Source: Clostridia bacterium (GTDB taxonomy: Bacteria; Bacillota; Clostridia; Oscillospirales; Acutalibacteraceae). From it: DNA of 64,000 nt. The notes under the pieces were generated by a model. It had not been told where the DNA came from. It searched no databases and saw only the letters and a list, made by a program, of their open reading frames with translations. A program made the translations under genes and the position numbers. Of the stretch, positions 29,519 through 37,195 are shown one piece after another. Position 1 is the first letter of the stretch. Each line of letters opens with the position of its first letter. The stretch covers positions 1-64,000 of the forward strand of contig JAFRNP010000058.1 in the NCBI GenBank assembly GCA_017430145.1. Direction: 5' to 3'.

Positions 29519-30474
29519 GCGACGTGCTTGTAGACGTAAAAAACCTGAAACAGTATTTCCCCGTCAAAACCGGTTTCTTCAAGACCCTTCCGCTGAAGGC
29601 TGTGGACGACGTCTCGTTTTCCATCGCGCCCGGCGAAACGCTGGGGCTTGTGGGCGAGTCCGGCTGCGGCAAAACGACGGTGGGCCGTTCGATCCTGCAT
29701 CTGTATAAGCCAACCGGCGGCGAGGTATTTTTCGAGGGAGAAAAGGTCACTGCCGACAATATCCAGATGATGCGCCGGAAAATGCAGATGGTGTTCCAGG
29801 ATCCCTATTCTTCGCTGGATCCCAGAATGACGGTCGAGGATATCATCGGCGAGCCGCTGGACGTGCATAAACTGTGTTCGTCGAGATCGGAACGCAGAGA
29901 GCGTATCCTGTATCTGATGGAGACCGTGGGGCTCAACGCGGAGCATGCAAGGCGTTATGCCCATGAATTCTCCGGCGGACAGCGGCAGCGCATCGGTATT
30001 GCCCGGGCGCTTGCGGCGGAGCCCAAATTCATCGTGTGCGACGAACCGGTCTCGGCGCTGGACGTTTCCATTCAGGCGCAGGTCATCAATATGTTTGAGG
30101 ATCTGCAGGAAAAGCTGGGCATCGCCTATCTGTTCATCGCCCACGACCTGCTGGTCGTGCACCATATCTCCCGCCGGATCGCGGTGATGTACCTCGGCAA
30201 GATCGTGGAGATGGCGGAGGCGGATGAGATCAACGCGCATCCGCAGCACCCCTACACGGTATCTCTGCTTTCGGCTGTACCGATCCCGGATCCCGATATC
30301 GCCCGCAGCCGCAAGCGTATCCTGCTGGAGGGCGACGTTCCCAGTCCCTTGAAAATGCCTTCGGGCTGCGCTTTCCGTACCCGCTGCCGGTACGCGACCG
30401 AAAAGTGCGCCGAAAGCTGTCCGTCGTTGACCGACCGCGGAAACGGGCACTTCGTTGCGTGCTTTAACCAATAA
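29515..30474 (+). CDS. oppF: Oligopeptide ABC transporter ATPase (OppF-like)
   Basis: 319 residues, starting within the oppD stop (ATGA). Walker A GESGCGKTT, Q-loop VFQDPYSSLD, signature [14 protein letters not shown], Walker B FIVCDEPVSALD and FIAHDLL are present. The C-terminus carries the Opp-type Cys motif PSGCAFRTRCRYATEKC. Normal length, unlike its counterpart at 17848-19173. Confidence 0.94.
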   Translation: MSDVLVDVKNLKQYFPVKTGFFKTLPLKAVDDVSFSIAPGETLGLVGESGCGKTTVGRSILHLYKPTGGEVFFEGEKVTADNIQMMRRKMQMVFQDPYSSLDPRMTVEDIIGEPLDVHKLCSSRSERRERILYLMETVGLNAEHARRYAHEFSGGQRQRIGIARALAAEPKFIVCDEPVSALDVSIQAQVINMFEDLQEKLGIAYLFIAHDLLVVHHISRRIAVMYLGKIVEMAEADEINAHPQHPYTVSLLSAVPIPDPDIARSRKRILLEGDVPSPLKMPSGCAFRTRCRYATEKCAESCPSLTDRGNGHFVACFNQ

Positions 30475-30580
30475 TTCCATTTATATTATTTTTTTCTTTC
30501 GGTAGTTTTCTGCACAGCGCGTCTGGGACGAGGCGCGCCGGCAGGCTATAATAAAAAAATCATTTTTTGGAGGTATCTCA

Positions 30581-32332
30581 ATGAAAAGAATCCTTCCCAT
30601 CCTGCTCGTACTGGCTCTTCTGATCGGTATGTGCGCGTGCGCCGGCAAGACCGACGGCGACAAGACGACGGACGCTCCCGATGCAAACGTGACTGACGTT
30701 GCGGATAACGGCGACAATGCCGAGAGCGCGTTCCTCGATCCGCTTACCCAGTGGGGCGAGTACGACAACCTGATCGCTGAGATCAAGGCAGAGACCGACT
30801 TTGCAAAGCGTGTTGAGCTGATGCACAAGGCGGAAGATATCCTTATGGCGACGAACTGCGTGATCCCGCTGTATTACTATAATGATATCTATCTGCAGAA
30901 GGACTATGTGGACGGCATCTATTCCAACCTGTACGCCACGAAGTTCTTTATGTATGCGACCATGTCCAACGATTCCGATACGCTTCGTCTGAACCTGGCC
31001 AGCGAGCCGGATTATCTTGATCCCGCGCTCAACTCCTCTGTTGACGGCGCCTGCCTTGCCGCCAACTCCTTCTCCGGTCTGTATACTTACAATGCCGAGG
31101 GTAAGTGCGTCCCCGCTTGCGCCGAGAGCTATACCGTAAGTGAAGACGGCCTGAAGTACACCGTCACGCTGAAGAGCGGCCTGAAGTGGTCCGACGGCAG
31201 CGACCTGACCGCCGCTGACTTCGAGTACTCCTGGAAGCGCGCTGCTTCCCCCGTGACCGCTGCTGACTACGGCTACATGTTCTCCGGTTTCGCCGGCTAT
31301 GACGATAGCGACGAGAGCTCTGAGATCGCTGTGACCGCGACCGACGACACCACGCTTGAATTCGAACTCACCGCTCCCTGCGCGTACATGGAAGACCTGA
31401 TGGCGTTCCCCACCTTCTTCCCGGTCAAGCAGTCTGAGGTCGAGAAGGACGCGGATCCTGCGGATCCCGGCAAGTGGTGCAAAGAGGCCGGCTTCGTTTC
31501 CAATGGCGCTTATGTCTGCACCGGCTGGAACCACGACACTTCCATGACCTACGAGAAGAACCCCTATTGGTATGACGCCGATAAGGTCACTGTCGAGAAG
31601 CTTGAGTTCATGCTTTCCGCTGACGACACCGCGATCTTCTCCGCTTACAATGCGGGCGACATCGATTTCGCTGACGGCGTTCCGACCGACGAAGTTGCCA
31701 ATCTGAAGGACAACCCCGAGTTCCACATCGTTGACGAGCTGGGCACCTATTACGTCGCTTTCAACTGCAAGAGCGATATCTTTGAAGGCAAGACTCCCGA
31801 GCAGGCTGCCGCGATGCGTGAGGCGTTCTCCATCCTGATCGACCGCGATTACATCTGCGAGAACATCGGCCAGACCGGTCAGATTGCCGCGAACTCCTTC
31901 ATCCCGCTTGGCATGGCTGACGGTAACGGCGGCGTGTTCAAGGCGAAGGCTGAGGACGGCTACTTTGATGCTTTTGCCATCAACAATGATGCTGAGGGCA
32001 CCACCGCGAAGGCGATCGAGCTTCTGGAGTCTGCAGGCTTCAAGTTCGAGGACGGCAAGCTTTCCGCCGAGACGCCGATCCAGGTCGAGTACCTGATCAA
32101 CGAGAACTCCGGCCACAAGGCGGTTGCGGAGTCCATCCAGCAGGATCTCGGCGCCATCGGCATCGAGCTTTCCATCACCACCCAGGACTGGAACGTCTTC
32201 CTTGAGGAGCGTAAAGCCGGTAACTTCGACTTCGCGCGTGAAGGCTGGATCGCTGACTTCAACGACCCGATCAACATGCTCGAAATGTGGATCACCAACT
32301 CCGGCAACAACGACTGCCAGTTCGGCCGCTGA
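30581..32332 (+). CDS. Peptide-binding lipoprotein (OppA-like, SBP_bac_5), apparently circularly permuted
   Basis: 583 residues. Signal peptide with lipobox GMCAC; ATG follows GGAGG. A TATAAT at 30543-30548 may give it its own transcript. Residues about 56-128 (EYDNLIAEIKAETDFAKRVE, KAEDILMATNCVIPLYYYND, YVDGIYSNLY) match what normally ends OppA proteins. The usual N-terminus (LRLNLASEPDYLDPALNSS, then SEDGLKYTVTLKSGLKWSDG) starts near residue 135. The protein ends at ADFNDPINMLEMW...NNDCQFGR, where others continue into the missing segment. Codon choice shifts to AAG/GCT/TCC, typical of a highly expressed gene. Serves the preceding OppBCDF. Confidence 0.9.
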   Translation: MKRILPILLVLALLIGMCACAGKTDGDKTTDAPDANVTDVADNGDNAESAFLDPLTQWGEYDNLIAEIKAETDFAKRVELMHKAEDILMATNCVIPLYYYNDIYLQKDYVDGIYSNLYATKFFMYATMSNDSDTLRLNLASEPDYLDPALNSSVDGACLAANSFSGLYTYNAEGKCVPACAESYTVSEDGLKYTVTLKSGLKWSDGSDLTAADFEYSWKRAASPVTAADYGYMFSGFAGYDDSDESSEIAVTATDDTTLEFELTAPCAYMEDLMAFPTFFPVKQSEVEKDADPADPGKWCKEAGFVSNGAYVCTGWNHDTSMTYEKNPYWYDADKVTVEKLEFMLSADDTAIFSAYNAGDIDFADGVPTDEVANLKDNPEFHIVDELGTYYVAFNCKSDIFEGKTPEQAAAMREAFSILIDRDYICENIGQTGQIAANSFIPLGMADGNGGVFKAKAEDGYFDAFAINNDAEGTTAKAIELLESAGFKFEDGKLSAETPIQVEYLINENSGHKAVAESIQQDLGAIGIELSITTQDWNVFLEERKAGNFDFAREGWIADFNDPINMLEMWITNSGNNDCQFGR

Positions 32333-32402
32333 TCCGGTTTTCGTCCCCGGTCTTCCGGCGCGCTGTGCGCCCCGCAGACCGAAATAAACCGATTTTATAA
32401 GA

Positions 32403-32443
32403 ACGCGCTTCCCGCGCCCTTCGGACCGGGAAGCGTGTTTTTT
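32403..32443 (+). terminator. Terminator of rightward opp operon
   Basis: Stem ACGCGCTTCCCG/CGGGAAGCGTGT (one G-U pair) followed by six T. A second CGGTCT/AGACCG hairpin lies just upstream (about 32347-32381). Confidence 0.8.
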
Positions 32444-32512
32444 GATCCGTATATGCGTCGCCGCCGGACGGTTCCCGTTTTTATTTGCCTGTTTGATATT
32501 TTGGAAAACCAC

Positions 32513-32541
32513 TTGTTTTTTCCGGCTTCATATGGTATGCT
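32513..32541 (+). promoter_or_regulatory. Promoter of LUD-protein gene
   Basis: TTGTTT (32513-32518), 17-nt spacer, TATGCT (32536-32541), 31 nt before the ATG. Confidence 0.6.
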
Positions 32542-32571
32542 CAGAAAAGAGAACACAGGAGGAACGTATTT

Positions 32572-33201
32572 ATGGATAAAAATATTTATAAACGCAACGA
32601 GCTGCTGGCGCAAAAGGTCATCAAGGGGCTCAGGTCCCGCAATATGACGGGCTATTACGCTGCCGACCGGGAGGAAGCGCTAAAGATCGCGCTGTCGCTG
32701 ATCCCGTCTGGCGGCACGGTCGCCATGGGCGGCGCCATGAGCGCCCATGAGATCGGACTGGTGGCGGCGGTGAAGACCGATCGGTACCGTTTTATCGACC
32801 GGGACGCCGTTTCCGATAAGCGGGCCGCCATGCTTGCCGCCTACGACGCGGACGTGTTTCTGTCCTCCGTAAACGCCATGACCGAGGACGGGGTGCTGGT
32901 CAACATCGACGGAAACGCCAACCGGGTTTCCGCCATTGCGCAGGGCCCGAAAAAGGTGATCTTCATCGTCGGTATGAACAAGGTCTGCAGCGATACGGAC
33001 GCCGCTATGAAGCGGGCGCGCGGGGTCGCGGCGCCCGTCAACGCCCAGCGGTTCGGGCTGGATACCCCCTGCTCCAGAACCGGCGCCTGTATGGACTGCA
33101 AATCACCCGATACGATCTGCTGCCAGTTCCTCATCACGCGGTTTTCGCGGCATCCGGGCAGGATCCATGTGATCCTTGTCAACGATACGCTCGGATTCTG
33201 A
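32572..33201 (+). CDS. LUD domain protein (LutC/DUF162-like)
   Basis: 209 residues with the LUD pattern: GGTVAMGGAMSAHEIGL, DVFLSSVNAMTEDGVLVN, DGNANRVSAI, VIFIVGMNKV. A Cys-rich C-terminal stretch TPCSRTGACMDCKSPDTICC could bind metal or an Fe-S centre. LUD proteins are linked to lactate utilisation, but the lutA/lutB partners are absent here, so the substrate is open. Cytoplasmic. GGAGG precedes the ATG. The next gene follows after 18 nt. Confidence 0.88.
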   Translation: MDKNIYKRNELLAQKVIKGLRSRNMTGYYAADREEALKIALSLIPSGGTVAMGGAMSAHEIGLVAAVKTDRYRFIDRDAVSDKRAAMLAAYDADVFLSSVNAMTEDGVLVNIDGNANRVSAIAQGPKKVIFIVGMNKVCSDTDAAMKRARGVAAPVNAQRFGLDTPCSRTGACMDCKSPDTICCQFLITRFSRHPGRIHVILVNDTLGF

Positions 33202-33219
33202 TAAAAGGAGGGATACGTG

Positions 33220-34047
33220 ATGTCGTTCGGCACGTTTCTCGTCAGGCATTCAGACCGCAGCGGGCAGCCCCTGACTGCAGGCGTGAAGCTGATCGAAAGC
33301 CGTTATTATACGGGGACGGACTTTCTGGCTTCGGCGCAGGGGATCACCAACGACGGCGTCTGTTACTACTGTACCGGCACCTTCGTACCGATGAAATTCA
33401 ACGGTCTGGCAAAAATCGATATGCGCACCGGCCGGGTCGTGTCAAAAAAAGAAAAATACCTGCCGGAGGCGCTTGCCCGGCAGGGGTTCAACCATTACGG
33501 CGGCTGTACGTATTTTGAGAAAAAGCTGTACGTGGCAATTGAGGACAAAAACCGCGAACACCCCTGTATCGGCGTGTTTGACGCAGCGTCTCTTTCGTTT
33601 ACCGGCGAATACAGGATCCTCGGGCCCGAGATCCAGCCTGACGGCAACCTGCCCTGGTGCGCCGCAGACGCGGAGAACCGGCTGCTGTATACCGGCTTTT
33701 TCGATCACTGCGACCGTATCAACCGGTTCGACGCGGACGGCATCCGCCTGATCAAAAAGATCCCGCTTGACCGGGTCCTGGAGCATACCCAGGGAGGGGA
33801 GATGTGGGACGGTAAAATTTACGTCTCGTGTCACGATACCTGGCGGAAAAAACACATTTACAGGATCGATCCCGTTACCGGGCACGTGGAAACGGTCATG
33901 GAACGGGATGCAAGGTTTAACCTGGTGGAGAGCGAGGGGATCACGGTTTGTCCCATGCCGGACGGTTCCTTTTTCCATCAGCTTGACGTGATCTACCCCC
34001 TGGGGCTTGCCATCCGCCGCTATACGGCGCCGGGGACCGACGCCTGA
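33220..34047 (+). CDS. Predicted beta-propeller-like protein, function unknown
   Basis: 275 residues, ATG 6-7 nt after GGAGGG (a GTG lies directly before it). No signal peptide or membrane helix. Repeating blade-like units are visible (AKIDMRTGRVVSK, IGVFDAASLSFTG, INRFDADGIRLIK, IYRIDPVTGHVET), as in YncE/SMP-30-type propellers. I do not recognise the family. It is probably cotranscribed with the LUD gene and shares a strong terminator with the convergent CotH gene. Confidence 0.75.
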   Translation: MSFGTFLVRHSDRSGQPLTAGVKLIESRYYTGTDFLASAQGITNDGVCYYCTGTFVPMKFNGLAKIDMRTGRVVSKKEKYLPEALARQGFNHYGGCTYFEKKLYVAIEDKNREHPCIGVFDAASLSFTGEYRILGPEIQPDGNLPWCAADAENRLLYTGFFDHCDRINRFDADGIRLIKKIPLDRVLEHTQGGEMWDGKIYVSCHDTWRKKHIYRIDPVTGHVETVMERDARFNLVESEGITVCPMPDGSFFHQLDVIYPLGLAIRRYTAPGTDA

Positions 34048-34058
34048 CGGCACGTCAT

Positions 34059-34100
34059 AAACAAAGGACCGACAGTCGCTAAACTGCCGGTCCTTTGTTT
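34059..34100. terminator. Bidirectional terminator
   Basis: AAACAAAGGACCG.CAGT paired with ACTG.CGGTCCTTTGTTT, an 18-bp stem with one mismatch and a 6-nt loop. Lies between two convergent genes. Confidence 0.88.
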
Positions 34101-34119
34101 ACGGAAGGCAACAGAGAAA

Positions 34120-36108
34120 TCAGCGCTGGAACAGGGACCTGAAGAATTCCCGGATCTTTGCGAAGAAAGCAAGAATGCGTTGGAAGAAGTTCTTTGTCGA
34201 TTCGGACATTTCCTTCCCCTGCCATACCGGATACAGGACCTTGCCGCCGCCGACTTCGACTGCGCTGCCGACCGCGTACCGGACCTCGGTGCCGCCGGGG
34301 GTCTCGGTCCATCCGGCAAGGGTCAGTCCCGATTTTACGGGCGTCGCGTCGGGCATCGTCGCCGTCCCCCCTGCGGTATAGACCGTACGGTCGAACACCA
34401 GCGGTTTTGCGGTGCCCAGGGTATCGTAGCGTACAAAGCCGGTATCGGGGGACAGATAGTTATCCATGAACGCGGTGCGCGCGACAATAAAGGACTTTAA
34501 TGCGGAGATATGCGCGGTGTAGCCGCTGCTTGCCGCATTGGGTGTTTTTGCGCCGAAGGTATTCCAGATCATTGCGTCCATGATAACGGTCCCCCGCGCA
34601 AGATCGGACTTCGCGTCCACACTGCCCAGCATCTGTTCCGTTTTCGCGTGGCCGACAGTTGCCCAAAGCGTTTTGACCTTCGCGATAAAATCGCTGTGGT
34701 TCAGCGCCTGTCCCAACAGGGAGGCCCGTTCCGCATTGGTGTTGTTGATGCGCGTACTGTAAACGTACATGACGTTCGGGTCCGCAGCGTCAAGGTTGGG
34801 GGTGATCAGCGTATTCAGGAAGCCTCTGCCGAGCGAGAGGTCCAGATCCCAGGTGGGGCCGATGTGGAACTTCGCGTCTCCCGTGTCTTTGTACAGGTAG
34901 AAACTGCTGGAGCAGCCGTCAAAATTCTCGGTCATCTCCTGGATGATGTATGCCAGCGCCAGCTCATCCGCGTCAATGTAATCGGTGTAGTGTTTCCCTT
35001 TTTCGTTGTAACCGGTGGCGGAGTACAGCGCCTCTTCAAACTCGGAATAATAGTTATAGATGTATTTGACCTGTTTCTGGGAGGCGTACTCCGGCTCCTT
35101 GACCACGACGGGCTGCCCGCAGGGCGAAACAAAGCCGCAGGGCTCATCCAGATAGCGCAGGGGCTTTTCCAGCTCCAGCAGGTAACCGCCTGTAATATCG
35201 GCGGGGTTGTTGGGGATGTTTGCGTATTTATACGTCCCGGCGGCGCGGCTGGTCTGGGATCCGGCAAGCGGATACTCTTCAAGCGCCCGGTCGTTGACGT
35301 CCTCGGTGGCGCCCGCAAGGTCGTAAATATCGATCCGGTTCTCGCCGATCTCCACCTTTTCCGTCAGGGAATATGCGCCCATGTATTCGCCGTTGCAGTA
35401 GAGGTCTGCCAGCACCACGTCGCTCGTCAGCGCATTGCCGAGCGCCTTTGAATAGTCGTAACCGAGGCAGTTGCGCAGCTTGCTGTCGTCGGTAAAGCCG
35501 GCAAGCAGGCACCATTTTTTGGATTTGCCCATGCCGAACAGGTTCGCTTTTTTGTTGAGCTTGATATTGTAGGGTTTTTTGTCGAGCTCCCAGGTGGAGT
35601 TGCCGCGGCCCTTGATGTAATCCAGCGCGCCGCTATACTGCAGATTCCCTTCATCGTCAACGATCACCACGCTGCCGGGATCCTTGTATTCTTTGTCGGC
35701 GTTGACCGCATCCATGGAGCCGCTTTCGGTCGTGATAAAGACGGCGGCGCTTGTCGCCTGGAGCACGCGGACCGAATAGTCGCCGGCGCTGCCGGAGACC
35801 GTGACGGTATTTGCGGCAAACGCATTCGTTACGCTGCCGCTTTCCACAGGCGTACCGTTGAACGTAAGCGTTTCGGCGCCGTCATACCAGACGGTCATTT
35901 CGGAGCGGTCCGCGGCGCCGGGCAGGAACAGGTAATACTTTTCGGCGGCGTAACGGATGGCGACGGCGTCGGGGGCGGCGGCGTCCGCCGCGCCATAGGC
36001 GTTTAAGGTCAGTCCGTAGGGGGACTCGGCGGCGTATACGCACACAGCCGTGAGACCGAAAAGGATGATCGTAAACAGAACGCAAAGCAGAATTCTTCTC
36101 AGTTTCAT
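34120..36108 (-). CDS. Secreted CotH-family kinase-like protein
   Basis: 662 residues. Signal peptide (about 5-26). CotH domain: YIKGRGNSTWELDKKPYNIK (nucleotide-site motif GRGNSTW) and, later, HIGPTWDLDLSLG with the metal-binding Asp pair. Family members are atypical protein kinases; B. subtilis CotH phosphorylates spore coat proteins, but many gut homologues are surface proteins. A C-terminal InlB/Listeria-Bacteroides-type repeat (LAGWTETPGG, about 600-635) and a Phe/Arg-rich tail follow. Being secreted, it is more likely a surface protein than a coat kinase. AAAGGAG lies before the ATG. Confidence 0.88.
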   Translation of the reverse strand: MKLRRILLCVLFTIILFGLTAVCVYAAESPYGLTLNAYGAADAAAPDAVAIRYAAEKYYLFLPGAADRSEMTVWYDGAETLTFNGTPVESGSVTNAFAANTVTVSGSAGDYSVRVLQATSAAVFITTESGSMDAVNADKEYKDPGSVVIVDDEGNLQYSGALDYIKGRGNSTWELDKKPYNIKLNKKANLFGMGKSKKWCLLAGFTDDSKLRNCLGYDYSKALGNALTSDVVLADLYCNGEYMGAYSLTEKVEIGENRIDIYDLAGATEDVNDRALEEYPLAGSQTSRAAGTYKYANIPNNPADITGGYLLELEKPLRYLDEPCGFVSPCGQPVVVKEPEYASQKQVKYIYNYYSEFEEALYSATGYNEKGKHYTDYIDADELALAYIIQEMTENFDGCSSSFYLYKDTGDAKFHIGPTWDLDLSLGRGFLNTLITPNLDAADPNVMYVYSTRINNTNAERASLLGQALNHSDFIAKVKTLWATVGHAKTEQMLGSVDAKSDLARGTVIMDAMIWNTFGAKTPNAASSGYTAHISALKSFIVARTAFMDNYLSPDTGFVRYDTLGTAKPLVFDRTVYTAGGTATMPDATPVKSGLTLAGWTETPGGTEVRYAVGSAVEVGGGKVLYPVWQGKEMSESTKNFFQRILAFFAKIREFFRSLFQR

Positions 36109-36142
36109 GGTTTTTCTCCTTTGTAAAAACTTTTACTGTTTT

Positions 36143-36171
36143 ATTTTAACCTATTTTTTGATAATTTGCAA
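36143..36171 (-). promoter_or_regulatory. Promoter of CotH-like gene
   Basis: Minus strand TTGCAA (36171-36166), 17-nt spacer, TAAAAT (36148-36143). Confidence 0.68.
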
Positions 36172-36191
36172 TTATTTTTTGTTGAAATCTT

Positions 36192-36992
36192 CTAATGTAT
36201 AGCTTTTTTTCTGAAAGCATCGATCATCTCTCTGGTCAGAGAAAAACCGTCGTTTTCAAAATCGATCTCCTCAGGGGCGAACCAGCGGCCCTCTTTCAGC
36301 TCCTCGCCGTCCACCCGGATCGCGGGATCCCCCTCGGCCCGGCAGAAATAGCCCAGCAGCAGGCTGCCGCTTAAGCCCCAGGGCTGCGAGGTGTAATACC
36401 GGACGTCTGTGACCTTCAGTCCCGTCTCTTCCCGTACTTCCCGCACAACGGTCTGCTCCGCGGTCTCGCCGATCTCGGTATAGCCCGCCACCAGCGACCA
36501 GCGGGCGGTGGGGCGGTTATACTTTGTCAGGCAGATCTTTCCGTCATGCAGGATCCCCACGATGACCGCCGGGCAGATCTTCGGATAAACGGTATTGCCG
36601 CAGCCGCAGACCATGGCGCGTTCGGTATCGCTGTGGCGCATCGGTTTTCCGCAGCGCCCGCAAAAGCGGTTGTCATTGTACCAGCGCAGCAGATGCCGGG
36701 CGGTCAGCCCCGCAAACGCAGCCTTTTGCGGGCGGGCCCGGCGCAGTTCGCTCGCGGAAACAAAGCGATAATCGCCGGATCCGCCGACGTTCCCGGCAAA
36801 ACAGCGCGTGTCGCCCACCGAAAACAGATAGGTCCCGGCGCCGCCGCATTCTCCGACGGTGGGAAAACGCAGACTGCCTGTCCCGCCGGCGCACAGCAGG
36901 CAGTCTTCCCGCAGGCAGAACACCAGGTCTGTATCACGCGGTGGCAGCGGAGAATACTGATTGTGAAACGGTACGTCAATTTCGTGGATCAT
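36192..36992 (-). CDS. nudC: NAD+/NADH diphosphatase (NudC-like NUDIX hydrolase)
   Basis: 266 residues from ATG 36992, 7 nt after AAGGAGC. A four-Cys zinc ribbon (FCGRCGK...VCGCGN, about 140-160) precedes the NUDIX box GYTEIGETAEQTVVREVREE (about 196-215), followed by the SQPWG motif that marks NudC-type enzymes. It should split NAD(H), or decap NAD-capped RNA, to NMN and AMP in the cytoplasm. Domain order and length fit NudC. Confidence 0.9.
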   Translation of the reverse strand: MIHEIDVPFHNQYSPLPPRDTDLVFCLREDCLLCAGGTGSLRFPTVGECGGAGTYLFSVGDTRCFAGNVGGSGDYRFVSASELRRARPQKAAFAGLTARHLLRWYNDNRFCGRCGKPMRHSDTERAMVCGCGNTVYPKICPAVIVGILHDGKICLTKYNRPTARWSLVAGYTEIGETAEQTVVREVREETGLKVTDVRYYTSQPWGLSGSLLLGYFCRAEGDPAIRVDGEELKEGRWFAPEEIDFENDGFSLTREMIDAFRKKAIH

Positions 36993-37028
36993 AAGAAGCT
37001 CCTTTTCTGAAATCGAGATCCTGTCTGT

Positions 37029-37057
37029 ATTATAGGCTTGCCCCGAAGAAAAATCAA
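37029..37057 (-). promoter_or_regulatory. Promoter of nudC
   Basis: Minus strand TTGATT (37057-37052), 17-nt spacer, TATAAT (37034-37029). Confidence 0.78.
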
Positions 37058-37126
37058 GGAATAATTTGCACAACTGCCCGAAGTCGCTGAGCGTGCGCGT
37101 TTTTATCTGATTTGAATGAAACAGGG

Positions 37127-37155
37127 TTGCTTTTTGCGGTGATATTTGTTATAAT
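37127..37155 (+). promoter_or_regulatory. Promoter of dockerin surface-protein gene
   Basis: TTGCTT (37127-37132), 17-nt spacer, TATAAT (37150-37155). Confidence 0.75.
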
Positions 37156-37195
37156 TGAAAAGGAAAAACAATTTCAGAAGAGAGGAAGATGAGAA

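Noticed and set aside
30578..32512. 644-codon open frame opposite the second OppA gene
   Set aside because: Antisense shadow; the strong codon bias of the sense gene removes stops on the other strand.
32572..34047. Lactate-utilisation (lutABC) operon
   Set aside because: Only a LUD protein is present; no LutA or LutB-like gene follows.
34120..36108. Spore coat kinase linked to the spoIIIA genes
   Set aside because: It has a signal peptide and an InlB-type repeat and is 22 kb from the spoIIIA cluster, so a surface role is more likely.
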